Positions 16,891 to 26,529 of a stretch of DNA of 64,000 bases are shown here, one piece after another. Source of the stretch: Candidatus Aalborgicola defluviihabitans (lineage in GTDB: Bacteria; Pseudomonadota; Gammaproteobacteria; Burkholderiales; Burkholderiaceae_C); NCBI GenBank assembly GCA_016705575.1, contig JADIXX010000001.1, forward strand, positions 62,001-126,000. The letters are read 5' to 3'. Each line of letters starts with the position of its first letter. The stretch's first letter is position 1. Below the pieces are notes generated by a model, which had not been told where the DNA came from, made no database searches, and saw only the letters and a program-made list of their open reading frames with translations. The position numbers and the translations under genes are program-made.

Positions 16891-17730
16891 GTGCTTGGTT
16901 TCCTGTCTGTTCCTGCCTGTTGGTGCGTGTCAAGGGTGTTGCGCGAATTGCTCGCCGTAAGCTTGCTGGGTTTGGCGTGTCTGGGCTCGGCCAATGCCCA
17001 GTGTGTCAAGACCGTGCGCTGGTATGACGACGCACCCTATTCGTTCAAGTCGCCTGACGGCAAGGTTATTGGCTTGTATGCGGACATAGCCCGCGTCGCG
17101 CTAAAGGGCATGAACTGTGACGTGCGTTTTGTGGAAATGCCCTGGGCCCGCGCGTTGCACGAATTGCAGCAAGGCAGGCTGGACATCCTGCCCGGTACGT
17201 TGCACAAACCGGATCGTGAAAAGTTTGCCTACTTCACTCTCCCAATAAACCGTTCACCCAATGTGCTGTTTGTCGCCAAAAGGGCGCTCGACAACTACAA
17301 GTTGAAGGATCTGGCAGATATTGTGGGGACCGGCTTTCGACTGGGTGCGCAGATTGGCGTGGCCTATGGGCCTGGCTATGACGCCTTGGCAAAGACGCAG
17401 GTGTTTTCTGAGCAGATCACAACGGTGACGTCCCGGCGAGGTGCCTGGAAGATGATTGATCAGGGTCGGCTGGACGGGCTCATTGCAGATGAAGTTACCG
17501 CACTGGTGGAGCTGCAGCAAATGGGGCTGTCCAATCGCGTGGTCAAGACCGACATCGTTGTTTCAGTGGGACCTGCCATGTTTGCCTTGAGCCGGGCGTC
17601 GCTGTCGCAGGAGTTTTTGGCGGAGTTCAATCGCAGCCTAAATGCCATGAAGGCCGACGGGCGCTACAAGAAAATCTTTGAAAGCTATGTCCCCTGTCTG
17701 GCGTCTGCCACCAACCCGGGATGTCGTTGA
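16891..17730 (+). CDS. Periplasmic substrate-binding protein, SBP_bac_3 family
   Basis: A GTG start at 16891 follows a perfect AGGAGG by 5 bases. The 279-residue precursor has a signal peptide (LLAVSLLGLACLGSANA) and the two-lobed family 3 binding fold: VRWYDDAPYSFKSPDGKVIGLYADI, the WARALHELQQGRLDILPG segment and an RLDGLIADE hinge. Such orphan proteins without transporter genes often bind amino acids or act as sensors. Ligand unknown. Two cysteines flank the C-terminus (VPCLASATNPGC). Confidence 0.82.
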   Translation: MLGFLSVPACWCVSRVLRELLAVSLLGLACLGSANAQCVKTVRWYDDAPYSFKSPDGKVIGLYADIARVALKGMNCDVRFVEMPWARALHELQQGRLDILPGTLHKPDREKFAYFTLPINRSPNVLFVAKRALDNYKLKDLADIVGTGFRLGAQIGVAYGPGYDALAKTQVFSEQITTVTSRRGAWKMIDQGRLDGLIADEVTALVELQQMGLSNRVVKTDIVVSVGPAMFALSRASLSQEFLAEFNRSLNAMKADGRYKKIFESYVPCLASATNPGCR

Positions 17731-17763
17731 AGTACGCACCGTGCCGCAAACACTTATGTAAAA

Positions 17764-17815
17764 TTGGCCTCTAGCCCTCGTCAATGCTACGTAGTGCACT
17801 ATTCTTTTTATAGTA
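17764..17815 (+). repeat. Interspersed repeat, intergenic copy
   Basis: Block GGCCTCTAGCCCTCGT, a middle part AATGCTACGTAGTGC, and a terminal inverted half CTATTCTTTTTATAG. It matches the copies at 27297 and 57601 in order and spacing. It fills the space between the binding-protein gene and the convergent cyclase gene. Confidence 0.75.
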
Positions 17816-17827
17816 AACAGCTGATAT

Positions 17828-18715
17828 TCAGCGCACCTCGAATCCCACCAACGGCGCCTTGTCAGCGTCCATCTTGCAACCCAGCGAGAGCTGACCGTAA
17901 CCCACCAGAAAACATTCGGTGCGGCGCAGGGCCACGGCTTCGGTATGGTCTCCAAAATACACCCAGGTGCCAAAGCTGGACACATCAGACAACACGATTT
18001 GTCCACCCCGATTGCAAATGGTGGCGTGCACCCGCGAGACACGGGGGTCCAGCATGGGCAGTGTGGCCTCGGTGGTGCGACCAATGGTGATCGGAACGGG
18101 CGTTACGTCAAATACGTGTGTGCGTCCTTGGTGCGTCAGCGCCAGGGTCTGGCGCTTGGTCGGTGTGTACATGGATACGCCCATGGCGGTGGCTTCCAGG
18201 TCGTGCTCAGGTTGCCACTCTACCCGGTAGACGTGTGTGCTTTGTGTCTTGCCCCGCAGTTGAATGGGGCCCAGGCTGCGCAACATGGGGCGTTGTGCTG
18301 CCACCAGTTCGTTCCATACACTCTGGGTCACCAGAATCTGGTCGGCTCCGGCCAGATCAGACAGGCGGGCGGCGCTGTTGACGGCGTCGCCGAAACAGTC
18401 CCCGTCGATCTCGATCACCTCACCGCACTCCGCGCCGATCTGCATTTGAATCGGTCGATCACCGCCGATGGGGATGACGGGGTCGGTCTTGAAGCGCGTT
18501 TGCAGCATCACGCAGGAGGTAATGGCGCTGCCGGCATCCGGGAAAACGGCAAACACGCCATCGCCCAATAGCTTGACTACCCGGCCCTGGTGTTCCTCAA
18601 ACACCTTGCCCAGCACGCCCGTCAGTTGCGCCATTAGTTGGGACGCGTTGGCATCGCCCAGTTTTTCAAACAGGCCTGTGCTTCCAACAATATCGGCAAA
18701 TACAACCGTCAGCAT
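17828..18715 (-). CDS. Class III adenylate/guanylate cyclase fused to an FHA domain
   Basis: The 295-residue cytoplasmic protein begins directly with the cyclase core: VVFADIVGSTGLFEKLGD (first metal Asp), KLLGDGVFAVFPD (second metal Asp) and FGDAVNSAARLSDLA (transition-state Asn and Arg). From about residue 190 it is an FHA domain with IGRTTEATLPMLDPRVSRVHATI and NRGGQIVLSDVSSFGTWV, which binds phospho-Thr peptides. It is divergent from a Ser/Thr kinase gene 188 bases away, so the kinase, or a protein it phosphorylates, is a natural partner. Substrate (ATP or GTP) is not assigned. Confidence 0.88.
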   Translation of the reverse strand: MLTVVFADIVGSTGLFEKLGDANASQLMAQLTGVLGKVFEEHQGRVVKLLGDGVFAVFPDAGSAITSCVMLQTRFKTDPVIPIGGDRPIQMQIGAECGEVIEIDGDCFGDAVNSAARLSDLAGADQILVTQSVWNELVAAQRPMLRSLGPIQLRGKTQSTHVYRVEWQPEHDLEATAMGVSMYTPTKRQTLALTHQGRTHVFDVTPVPITIGRTTEATLPMLDPRVSRVHATICNRGGQIVLSDVSSFGTWVYFGDHTEAVALRRTECFLVGYGQLSLGCKMDADKAPLVGFEVR

Positions 18716-18903
18716 TCAATGGCTTTCGCCGCACGGGTGGATGGGAAATGGGCCTGTGCGACTGGCCTGCCTGATCGTATCGGGTTCGACTGGGTGGTGC
18801 AATAGAGCACATTTTCTTGCATTTCGTCTACTTCCGCGCGTACAGTGTCGGCTAGCATGCCTCGTTAGGATTGTTTTCCTCGGCTGTTTCGGGGTAAATC
18901 ATT

Positions 18904-20754
18904 GTGGAATTTAAAAAATTAGGGCGTTACGACATCGTACGGGTCCTGGGCAAGGGCGCAATGGGTGTTGTTTACGAAGCGCGCGACCCCAATCTGGATC
19001 GCCCAGTGGCCATCAAGACCATTCGCGTGCAAGGTTTGTCGGCCGACGCGGCCTCGGAGTATGAGGTGCGCTTTCGCACCGAGGCACGCTCAGCGGCCCG
19101 GCTGCACCACCCCAACATTGTCAGCGTCTTCGATTCTGGCCAGGACGGGGACGACGCCTACCTGGTGATGGAATACATTCAGGGCGAAGACCTTAAACAC
19201 CACCTGGAGTGCGGTGCCCGGTTTTCGGTGCGCTCTTCCATTGTCATGGTGCATGACCTGTTGATGGCCCTTGACCATGCCCACCGCCAGAACGTCGTGC
19301 ACCGCGATATCAAGCCGGCCAACATGCTCATCGAGGTCAGCGGTCGCGTCAAACTTGCCGACTTTGGCGTGGCACGCATCCAGGAGGCTGACGAGACCCA
19401 TTTGACGCAGGTGGGCGGTGCGGTGGGCACACCCAAATACATGTCGCCGGAACAGGCCAAGGGCCTGCGCGGGGATTCCCGCTCAGACGTGTTTTCAGCC
19501 GGTGTGGTGCTGTATGAGTTGCTGACTGGCAGGTTGCCGTTCAATGGAGGGAACCAGTTCATCATCATCCACCAGATCGTCAACGACGATCCACCCCCGC
19601 CCAGCAGCCTCAACCCGGAAGTGCCGGTTGCCATGGATGCAGTCATAGCCCGCGGCTTGGCCAAGAACCCCGATGAGCGCTACGCCACGGCGCGTGAGTT
19701 TGCGCTGGCCCTGCGCGGTGTGGCGCAGCAAATGCCGCCGTCCAGCACGGTTCCCGTGGCGTCGGTCACGGCTGACATTGGCCGCTACCAGGCTGGTCCT
19801 ATCGTCACGGCTGTCGCTGATGCGGCCTTACGCGACGGCTCCAGTACTGGCATATTTGGCCCTGAGGCTGATGCTGCGTTGATGTCCACCGTCAACCATG
19901 AGGCCGAACACACTGCCTGGAATGCCATCCAGAACGCAACTGAGCCAGCGGCCTTTGTGGATTTCCTCGCTCGCTTTCCCGCCGGCATTTACACCCGCCG
20001 CGCGCAGCGTGAACTGGACTTGTTGGTGGCCCGCAGCCAGCATGACACGGATTCCACAGTGGGGTCGTTTGCTGCGACTCTGCCTATGCATCGTGGGGTG
20101 GAAGCTACCCAGCAGCCGAAGGTGCCTGAAGTGAGTCTGGTGAGTCCGCCTGTGCCGCGCAGCGGCAGCAAGGCTTGGTGGGTGGTGGGCGTTCTGTCGG
20201 CTGTGACGGCGGTGACTGCCGTGTTGGTGCTGCGCCCTGCGCCGGCGCCACAATCGCCCACGCAGGTAGCCAGTGCGCCAGCGGAAGAGTTCATCGAGCC
20301 CACACCCACAGCCAAGCCGGCGTTGCAGCCACCCGCTGTGGTTGAGCAGCCGCAGGTGCACACCAGCCAGGCGCCGCTACCGGCCAAAATCGCATCCAGT
20401 CCACATACGCCAGTAGTCCAGGGCGCATCTGCCCCGCGACCCATGAAACCCAAGGCCGCTACCGCAGCTGTTGCACAGCAGGCGCCGCCGGCACCCATGC
20501 CTGCTCGTAGGGACGAGGTGACCGATACGCCGGCTGCACCACCAATCGGCCAAGTGCGCCCAGCCGGGCGTCGCGGGGCAGGACCGTCCCAGCCGGGGCA
20601 GGTGTGCGCGGACAAGATGTTCGTCCTCCGCATTCCCTGTGTGGCTGAGCAGTGCGCCACCGATCGCTATAAGAGTACGCCTGAATGCCTGGAGTTCCGT
20701 GAAATGGAGCGCGCTCGAGAGGAGCAGCGGGCAGGTCGGCGTCTGGGCCAGTAG
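18904..20754 (+). CDS. PknB-type membrane serine/threonine protein kinase
   Basis: Translation starts at a GTG; 616 residues. Kinase motifs in order: GKGAMGVVYEA glycine loop, VAIK lysine, HRDIKPANML catalytic loop (near residue 133), DFGVARI and MSPEQAKG. After residue 265 comes a linker, then a single membrane helix (about residues 424-442, WWVVGVLSAVTAVTAVLVL) and a Pro/Ala-rich outer segment ending in a Cys-containing tail (CADKMFVLRIPCVAEQC). Its outer region has no PASTA repeats. It is divergent from the cyclase-FHA gene and probably forms a phospho-signalling pair with it. Confidence 0.92.
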   Translation: MEFKKLGRYDIVRVLGKGAMGVVYEARDPNLDRPVAIKTIRVQGLSADAASEYEVRFRTEARSAARLHHPNIVSVFDSGQDGDDAYLVMEYIQGEDLKHHLECGARFSVRSSIVMVHDLLMALDHAHRQNVVHRDIKPANMLIEVSGRVKLADFGVARIQEADETHLTQVGGAVGTPKYMSPEQAKGLRGDSRSDVFSAGVVLYELLTGRLPFNGGNQFIIIHQIVNDDPPPPSSLNPEVPVAMDAVIARGLAKNPDERYATAREFALALRGVAQQMPPSSTVPVASVTADIGRYQAGPIVTAVADAALRDGSSTGIFGPEADAALMSTVNHEAEHTAWNAIQNATEPAAFVDFLARFPAGIYTRRAQRELDLLVARSQHDTDSTVGSFAATLPMHRGVEATQQPKVPEVSLVSPPVPRSGSKAWWVVGVLSAVTAVTAVLVLRPAPAPQSPTQVASAPAEEFIEPTPTAKPALQPPAVVEQPQVHTSQAPLPAKIASSPHTPVVQGASAPRPMKPKAATAAVAQQAPPAPMPARRDEVTDTPAAPPIGQVRPAGRRGAGPSQPGQVCADKMFVLRIPCVAEQCATDRYKSTPECLEFREMERAREEQRAGRRLGQ

Positions 20755-20767
20755 GCCGTATGTCTGT

Positions 20768-22078
20768 TCAGTGGGCGTGATCGCTGCGCTGACGGTTGAA
20801 CTTCCACAGCGCAAGCGCTGCAAACAGTACGGCAAAACCCATTTGCACCAGTATGGGGTTCCAGGCTGCTTCCATGGGCAGGCCGCGCCAGGTCATGGCA
20901 TCCAGGCCGTCCACGGCCCAACGCGTGGGAACAGCCAGAGTCACGCTTTGTAGCCACTGCGGAAAAATAAAGGCCGGCACCCAGGCGCCACCGAGCATGA
21001 CCATGATCAGGGTTGCAAAAGTGGCCATGCCGCGCGCGGCTTCGGGCGTTTTGCCGAAGGCGGCAATCAAGAGACCAAAGGTAGCAGTTACCAGCGCAAA
21101 ACAGATGCCCACTCCCAAAAAGCCTATCAGGCTGCCCGCGATTTCTACCTGGAAGAACAGGCCGGCAACGACAAAAATGAACAGCAATAAAACCAACGCA
21201 ATCAGCGCACAAGACGTGGCACGCGCCGCGAGCACGGTGTTCAGACTGATGGGAGAGGCTAACAGACGGCTCCACAGACCCATGCGTTGCGCCATCAGGA
21301 TACTGATACCCGCATCGACGCCCATAAACAGGATGAATTGCACCGCCATGCCGGCAAACGCATGGGCGTAAGCGTTGTATTTGGGCCCGGCGTTCATGGC
21401 TTGATCATGGGTAACAAACGGCATGGACAGGCCAGCGCCAGCCCCTTGCGCAGTCGTGTTGTTGGTAGGTCCTTCAACTTGTGCGGAATCAGCCTGGAAC
21501 TTGCGAACACTCTTTAGAAACTCCTGAAGTTCGGCACTGCGTGGGTCGTTGGCGACTTTTTTATCCAAGCGTGCAATGCTGTCCTCAATGAGCTTGTGTC
21601 CACCGGCGCCGCTGAACATTTCTGCGCTGACGTTTTGCATGACGTGTTGGGTCAACATGCCCTTGACCATGGAGAGCACGGCGGACTGAGAGGGGTCGAA
21701 GTAAATGGCAATCTCCGGTTTGGCCTGCCCTCCAAACAAGGCCGCACCTGCCGCCTCGCCAAAACCGGCTGGTATGACGATGGCGGCGTTCAGTTTGCCC
21801 TTGAGTACCTTGTCTTGGGCTTCGGCCAGCGGCATTTCCAGCACCGTCAGAGCCGTATCGGCCTGCAGTCCCTGGACGATCTTGTGCGTGGTGTTGCTCG
21901 AATCAAGGGCGACGACAGCGATTTCGATTTTGGCGTTATTGGAGGCCCCTGATCCGCCAAACAAATAGCCAAAGAAGGCACCCAACACAATGGGCATCAA
22001 AAGGTTGAGCAAAAGCGCCCGGCGGTCGCCGAGGAACAGGAGCAGGTCTTTTCGGACCAGGGCGATCAGGGCAGTCAT
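20768..22078 (-). CDS. ABC-2 type transporter permease
   Basis: The 436-residue protein has one N-terminal membrane helix (LLLNLLMPIVLGAFFGYLFGG), a large periplasmic loop (about residues 45-240) and five further helices toward the C-terminus. This is the layout of ABC-2 exporters of the YhhJ/NatB type. The loop contains FDPSQSAVLSMVKGMLTQHVMQ, typical of this group. Its ATPase partner is encoded 42 bases upstream on the same strand. Exported substrate is unknown. The stop lies 13 bases from the end of the kinase gene, which converges on it. Confidence 0.88.
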   Translation of the reverse strand: MTALIALVRKDLLLFLGDRRALLLNLLMPIVLGAFFGYLFGGSGASNNAKIEIAVVALDSSNTTHKIVQGLQADTALTVLEMPLAEAQDKVLKGKLNAAIVIPAGFGEAAGAALFGGQAKPEIAIYFDPSQSAVLSMVKGMLTQHVMQNVSAEMFSGAGGHKLIEDSIARLDKKVANDPRSAELQEFLKSVRKFQADSAQVEGPTNNTTAQGAGAGLSMPFVTHDQAMNAGPKYNAYAHAFAGMAVQFILFMGVDAGISILMAQRMGLWSRLLASPISLNTVLAARATSCALIALVLLLFIFVVAGLFFQVEIAGSLIGFLGVGICFALVTATFGLLIAAFGKTPEAARGMATFATLIMVMLGGAWVPAFIFPQWLQSVTLAVPTRWAVDGLDAMTWRGLPMEAAWNPILVQMGFAVLFAALALWKFNRQRSDHAH

Positions 22079-22120
22079 GGGGCAACCTCGTGTTGGGGTG
22101 CAAATTAGGGTGGGGTGGGT

Positions 22121-23065
22121 TCAAGCGTCGCGCAGCGCGCGGCCCGTCAACGTGAGAAAAATGGCTTCCAGGCTGGTGCGGGCCGTGGAGAATTGGTTGG
22201 CGCGGCAACCCTGTTGGGTGAGCCATTGCAATACGTCCTGGGCCAGTTCGGCGTTGTTCAGTCCAATCAACAGGTCTGGCCCTTCGGTGGCAACTTCCGT
22301 CACACCAGGCAACTGGCACAGCGATTGCAAAACCGCCTGCGGCACAGGTGCCTGGGGCGTGAGTCGCAGGGCTGCCTTGGCAGGCAGGCGCTGGTACAGC
22401 GCTGCAGGGGACTCGTCGGCAATCACCTTGCCGTGGTCGATGATGACGATGTGGTCGGCCAAGCGCTCCACCTCTTCCATGTAGTGGCTGGTGTAGATGA
22501 GCGCGCAGCCCTGTCGTTTAAGGGCTTCCAGACTGTCAAAGATGGCGTTGCGGCTTTGTGGGTCCACTCCGACCGTGGGTTCGTCCAGAATCAGCAGTCG
22601 AGGCGTGTGCAGCAAGGCGGCAGCAATATTGAGCCGCCGTTTCATTCCACCAGAGAACGTCGCTGGTTTGTCCGTCAAGCGGTCGCTGAGCTGCACCAGG
22701 TCCAGCACTTCGGTGCAGCGGCGCTTGAGCGTACTGCCGCCCAAGCCATACAGTGCACCAAAAATGTGCAAATTTTCACGGGCTGAGAGGTCGTCGTACA
22801 AAGCCAGGTCCTGTGGGACGAAGCCCATCATGCGCTTGGCCGCATGGTTGCTGGGTTCCACGCGCTGGCCACCCACCAGAACGTCGCCCTGGTCGGGGGC
22901 CAACAAGCCGCAGATTATGCTGACGGTGGTGGACTTGCCGGCCCCGTTGGGGCCAATCAGGCCCAGAGTCTGACCTTGTTCCAGTTGAAAGGATACTGCC
23001 TGAACGGCTTGACGACTGCCATACGACTTGTGCAGGTTGGTAACGCGGAGCAGTGTTTCGGACAT
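22121..23065 (-). CDS. ABC exporter ATP-binding protein
   Basis: The 314-residue ATPase has Walker A GPNGAGKSTT, Q loop GFVPQDLALYDDL, signature FSGGMKRRLNIAAALLH, Walker B LLILDEPTVGVDP and the His switch YTSHYMEEVERLAD. The DrrA-like pattern and an extra C-terminal domain of about 90 residues are usual for ABC-2 systems that export drugs, lipids or polysaccharide. It is translated first, with the permease gene following. The start is the ATG at 23065 in a 147-base divergent region shared with tctB. Confidence 0.92.
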   Translation of the reverse strand: MSETLLRVTNLHKSYGSRQAVQAVSFQLEQGQTLGLIGPNGAGKSTTVSIICGLLAPDQGDVLVGGQRVEPSNHAAKRMMGFVPQDLALYDDLSARENLHIFGALYGLGGSTLKRRCTEVLDLVQLSDRLTDKPATFSGGMKRRLNIAAALLHTPRLLILDEPTVGVDPQSRNAIFDSLEALKRQGCALIYTSHYMEEVERLADHIVIIDHGKVIADESPAALYQRLPAKAALRLTPQAPVPQAVLQSLCQLPGVTEVATEGPDLLIGLNNAELAQDVLQWLTQQGCRANQFSTARTSLEAIFLTLTGRALRDA

Positions 23066-23212
23066 GGCGGGTCAGCGCAGGCGCGAGAGGAGAAGGGAGT
23101 CACTGTAACGGGTGTTGGACTGACGCGCCAGCGGTGTATTTCTGCGGCCTCTTTGTGGCACACTGAGCCGCTCAATCCAACCGGTGCGTTGCCGGGTGAC
23201 AGGAGGCGGTTA

Positions 23213-23701
23213 GTGAATATCAAAAGTCAAAAAGATTTTTTTTCCGGTCTCATGTTCATGGGCGTGGGGGTGGCATTTGCTTGGGGTTCCAGCGGCTACA
23301 CCATCGGCAGCAGTGCCCGCATGGGGCCAGGCTATTTCCCGCTGGCGCTGGGTGTGCTGCTGGCCGTGTTGGGCGGTGTCATCACCTTCAAGGCGCTGGT
23401 GGTGGAAACCGTGGACGGCGACAAGATTGGCGCTTTTGCCTGGCGGCCGCTGATCTTCATCATCCTGGCCAATCTGGTGTTTGGCGCCATGATTGGCGGC
23501 CTGCCCAGCATCGGTTTGCCGCCCATGGGGTTGATTGCCGGCATCTATGCGTTGACGTTGATTTCCTGCCTGGCCGGTGAGGCGTTCAACCTCAAAGAGG
23601 CGCTGGTTCTGGCCACCATTCTGGCGGCGCTGAGCTACGGTGCCTTTATCATGCTGCTGAAGTTGCAGTTTCCGGTCTGGCCAGCCTTCATTGGTGCCTG
23701 A
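23213..23701 (+). CDS. tctB: Tripartite tricarboxylate transporter small membrane subunit TctB
   Basis: A GTG start at 23213 (VNIKSQKDFFSGL) has AGGAGG six bases upstream; an earlier start would read through non-coding sequence. The 162-residue protein has four membrane helices and the opening KDFFSGLMFMGVGVAFAW typical of TctB. It works with TctA in a solute-gradient transporter that also needs a periplasmic TctC. TctA follows 13 bases later; no TctC gene is in the window, so the binding protein must be encoded elsewhere. Confidence 0.9.
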   Translation: MNIKSQKDFFSGLMFMGVGVAFAWGSSGYTIGSSARMGPGYFPLALGVLLAVLGGVITFKALVVETVDGDKIGAFAWRPLIFIILANLVFGAMIGGLPSIGLPPMGLIAGIYALTLISCLAGEAFNLKEALVLATILAALSYGAFIMLLKLQFPVWPAFIGA

Positions 23702-23714
23702 ATAGGCTCGCTCC

Positions 23715-25226
23715 ATGGATTTATTCAACAACCTGGCGCTGGGTTTTGGCGTGGCGTTCACGCTGCAGAACCTGATGTACGCCTTCATTGGCTGCTTCCT
23801 GGGCACCGTGATTGGCGTGTTGCCCGGCATTGGCCCACTGGCCACCATTGCCATGCTGCTGCCGGCTACCTACTCACTGGCGCCGGTGGCGGCGCTCATC
23901 ATGCTGGCGGGTATCTACTACGGCGCCCAGTATGGTGGCTCCACCACCGCCATTCTGGTCAATCTGCCGGGTGAATCGTCGTCCGTGGTGACGGTTATTG
24001 ATGGCTACCAGATGGCCCGCAATGGCCGCGCCGGGCCGGCATTGGCGGCAGCCGGTCTGGGTTCATTTTTTGCAGGTTGCGTCGGCACCTTGATATTGGC
24101 GGCGTTTGCCACACCGTTGACCGAACTGGCCTTCAAGTTTGGCCCGGCAGAATATTTCTCGTTGATGGTTTTGGGTTTGATCGGCGCCGTCGTGCTGGCA
24201 TCTGGCTCGCTACTCAAGGCTATTGCCATGATTGTGCTGGGCTTGTTGCTGGGCATGGTCGGCACGGACGTGAATTCTGGCGTTACGCGGTACAGCTTTG
24301 ATATTCCCGAATTGACCGATGGCATCGGCTTTATCGTGATTGCCATGGGGGTGTTTGGCTATGGCGAGATCATCAGCAACTTGGGTAAGCACGATAGCGA
24401 GCGTGAGGTGTTCACCGCCAACGTGACTGGCCTGATGCCCACCAAAGAAGACTTCAAAAACATGATCCCCGCTGTTTTGCGTGGAACGGCACTGGGCTCC
24501 CTGCTGGGTATTTTGCCCGGTGGAGGCGCTGTGATGGCTGCCTTTGCGGCCTACACGCTGGAAAAAAAGACCAAACTGCGTCCCGGTGAGGTGCCATTTG
24601 GAAAGGGCAATATCCGCGGCGTGGCAGCGCCTGAATCGGCCAACAACGCGGGGGCACAAACTTCGTTCATCCCGCTGTTGACATTGGGTATTCCGCCCAA
24701 TGCGGTGATGGCGTTGATGGTGGGAGCCATGACCATCCACAACATCCAGCCCGGCCCGCAAGTGATGACCAGCAACCCCGAGTTGTTCTGGGGACTGATC
24801 GCCTCCATGTGGATTGGCAACCTGATGTTGGTGGTGCTGAATCTGCCGCTGATTGGCATCTGGATCAAGCTGCTTAGCGTGCCCTACCGCTGGCTGTTTC
24901 CGTCCATCGTGCTCTTTTGTGCAATTGGTGTGTACTCCACCAACAACACTACTTTTGACATCTGGATGGTGGGCATCTTCGGTTTCATTGGTTATCTGTT
25001 CATCAAGCTGGGCACAGAGCCTGCGCCGCTGCTGCTGGGCTTTATCCTGGGGCCGATGATGGAAGAGTATTTGCGCCGCGCGTTGCTGCTTTCGCGCGGC
25101 GACTGGAGCGTTCTTATTACCCGTCCGTTGTCGGCTGGCCTGCTGGCAGCTGCCGCGCTCTTGCTGGTTGCGGTGTTGATGCCATCGATCAAGTCCAAGC
25201 GCGAAGAAGCATTTATTGAGGACTGA
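23715..25226 (+). CDS. tctA: Tripartite tricarboxylate transporter large membrane subunit TctA
   Basis: The 503-residue protein has about 12 membrane segments and the two TctA repeats: GTVIGVLPGIGPLATIAMLL near the N-terminus and GSLLGILPGGGAVMAAFAAY in the middle, plus YGGSTTAILVNLPGE and GAMTIHNIQPGPQ. Its usual length is 500-505. It forms the channel of the TTT system. Substrate depends on the missing TctC. The next gene begins 2 bases after its stop and is probably read together with it. Confidence 0.94.
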   Translation: MDLFNNLALGFGVAFTLQNLMYAFIGCFLGTVIGVLPGIGPLATIAMLLPATYSLAPVAALIMLAGIYYGAQYGGSTTAILVNLPGESSSVVTVIDGYQMARNGRAGPALAAAGLGSFFAGCVGTLILAAFATPLTELAFKFGPAEYFSLMVLGLIGAVVLASGSLLKAIAMIVLGLLLGMVGTDVNSGVTRYSFDIPELTDGIGFIVIAMGVFGYGEIISNLGKHDSEREVFTANVTGLMPTKEDFKNMIPAVLRGTALGSLLGILPGGGAVMAAFAAYTLEKKTKLRPGEVPFGKGNIRGVAAPESANNAGAQTSFIPLLTLGIPPNAVMALMVGAMTIHNIQPGPQVMTSNPELFWGLIASMWIGNLMLVVLNLPLIGIWIKLLSVPYRWLFPSIVLFCAIGVYSTNNTTFDIWMVGIFGFIGYLFIKLGTEPAPLLLGFILGPMMEEYLRRALLLSRGDWSVLITRPLSAGLLAAAALLLVAVLMPSIKSKREEAFIED

Positions 25227-25227
25227 C

Positions 25228-26505
25228 GTGCAAACACAGCATCCCCAGCGCGTCGCGCTCCACAACGAAATCCACGCGCGTCCACCCGAAGCCATGGAGG
25301 TGCCCCTGAGCCTCTCGCATGTGGTGATGGTGTGTGATGCGGCCCAACGGCAAGCCAGTTGGGCCCACATGGCGACTCTGGCGCGCGACCACCATCTGCC
25401 CCAGCCCGATGCCGGCTCTACCCACATGCGCCTGGATTTGGGCCCCTACCGCGTGCGCTGGGAACTGCATACCGAGTTTGTGACCTGGACGTTTATGCGC
25501 CGGCTGGGGACTGACCAGTTTGGCGAGCGTGAACCCGAGACGGCAATCGACGCCGTGCCCAAGACCTGGTTTTCCGCGTTGCCGGGTGAGTGCCTGGCCA
25601 ATCTGCACCTGTGGGTATTGCCCAGCAAGGCCTTTGTGACTGGTTCCCTGATCAAGCACGTGCTGTATGAAGACACTTTGGTGGCCTCCACCGTGGCCGA
25701 TGGCTTCTCAGAGGTATACACCGATTTCGCCGTGCATGCCGATGGTTTTTCCCGCATGGTGTTGCTCGCCGGTGGTATGGCTCCGCGTCGCCTGGGCCGC
25801 CTGGTTCAGAGCCTGCTGGAGATCGAGACCTACCGCATGGCAGCACTTTTGGGGCTGCCGGCGGCGCGCGAAGCATCCCTGGTGTTGGCGTCTGCCGAGC
25901 GTGAGCTGGCCGATCTGGCACATGCCATTCGTTCGGCCACGCGTGACCATGAACCCCTGTTGCTGGACCGCCTGACCCGCCTGGCCGGCGCGGTAGAGAG
26001 CCAGCATGCCGCCACCCACTCGCGCTTTTCTGCCAGCGCGGCGTACTTTGAGCTGCTGGACAAGCGCATTGCCGACATCGGCGAATCCCGATTGGCTGGT
26101 ATGCAGACCATCCGCGAATTCATGGACCGGCGCTTGAGCCCGGCGCGCAGCACCTGTGCCTGGTCAGCCCGCCGGCAAGATGCGCTGTCGCAGCGGGTCT
26201 CGCGTATCAGCAACCTGCTGCGCACGCGGGTGGAAATTGAGCAGCAGCAAAGCAGCCAGGCTCTGCTGGCCACTATGAACAGCCGCCAGGACATCCAGAT
26301 CAAGATGCAGGCTACGGTGGAGGGCTTGTCGGTAGCGGCCATTACTTACTACATCGTGGGGCTGGTGAGCTACCTGGCCAAAGGTGCCCAGCACTGGGGC
26401 TGGCCCTGGAGCGCGGAGCTGACCGCCGCAGTTGCCATTCCACTGGTGGCGGTGGGCGTCTGGTGGTCGCTTAGACGCATGCACCAGCGCGTATTCCACG
26501 GTTGA
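25228..26505 (+). CDS. DUF3422 family membrane protein
   Basis: I start at the GTG at 25228, with GAGG eight bases upstream, giving 425 residues. The pattern ALHNEIHARPPEAMEVPLSLSHVVM at the N-terminus and VRWELHTEFVTWTFMR match the DUF3422 family of proteobacteria. Two membrane helices lie at the C-terminus (AAITYYIVGLVSYL and AAVAIPLVAVGVWWSL). The middle part, with a repeated pattern of Arg, Glu and Leu, is probably coiled coil. Function unknown in the family. Confidence 0.88.
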   Translation: MQTQHPQRVALHNEIHARPPEAMEVPLSLSHVVMVCDAAQRQASWAHMATLARDHHLPQPDAGSTHMRLDLGPYRVRWELHTEFVTWTFMRRLGTDQFGEREPETAIDAVPKTWFSALPGECLANLHLWVLPSKAFVTGSLIKHVLYEDTLVASTVADGFSEVYTDFAVHADGFSRMVLLAGGMAPRRLGRLVQSLLEIETYRMAALLGLPAAREASLVLASAERELADLAHAIRSATRDHEPLLLDRLTRLAGAVESQHAATHSRFSASAAYFELLDKRIADIGESRLAGMQTIREFMDRRLSPARSTCAWSARRQDALSQRVSRISNLLRTRVEIEQQQSSQALLATMNSRQDIQIKMQATVEGLSVAAITYYIVGLVSYLAKGAQHWGWPWSAELTAAVAIPLVAVGVWWSLRRMHQRVFHG

Positions 26506-26529
26506 ATCGCCAATAGGTTTTGCCAATAT

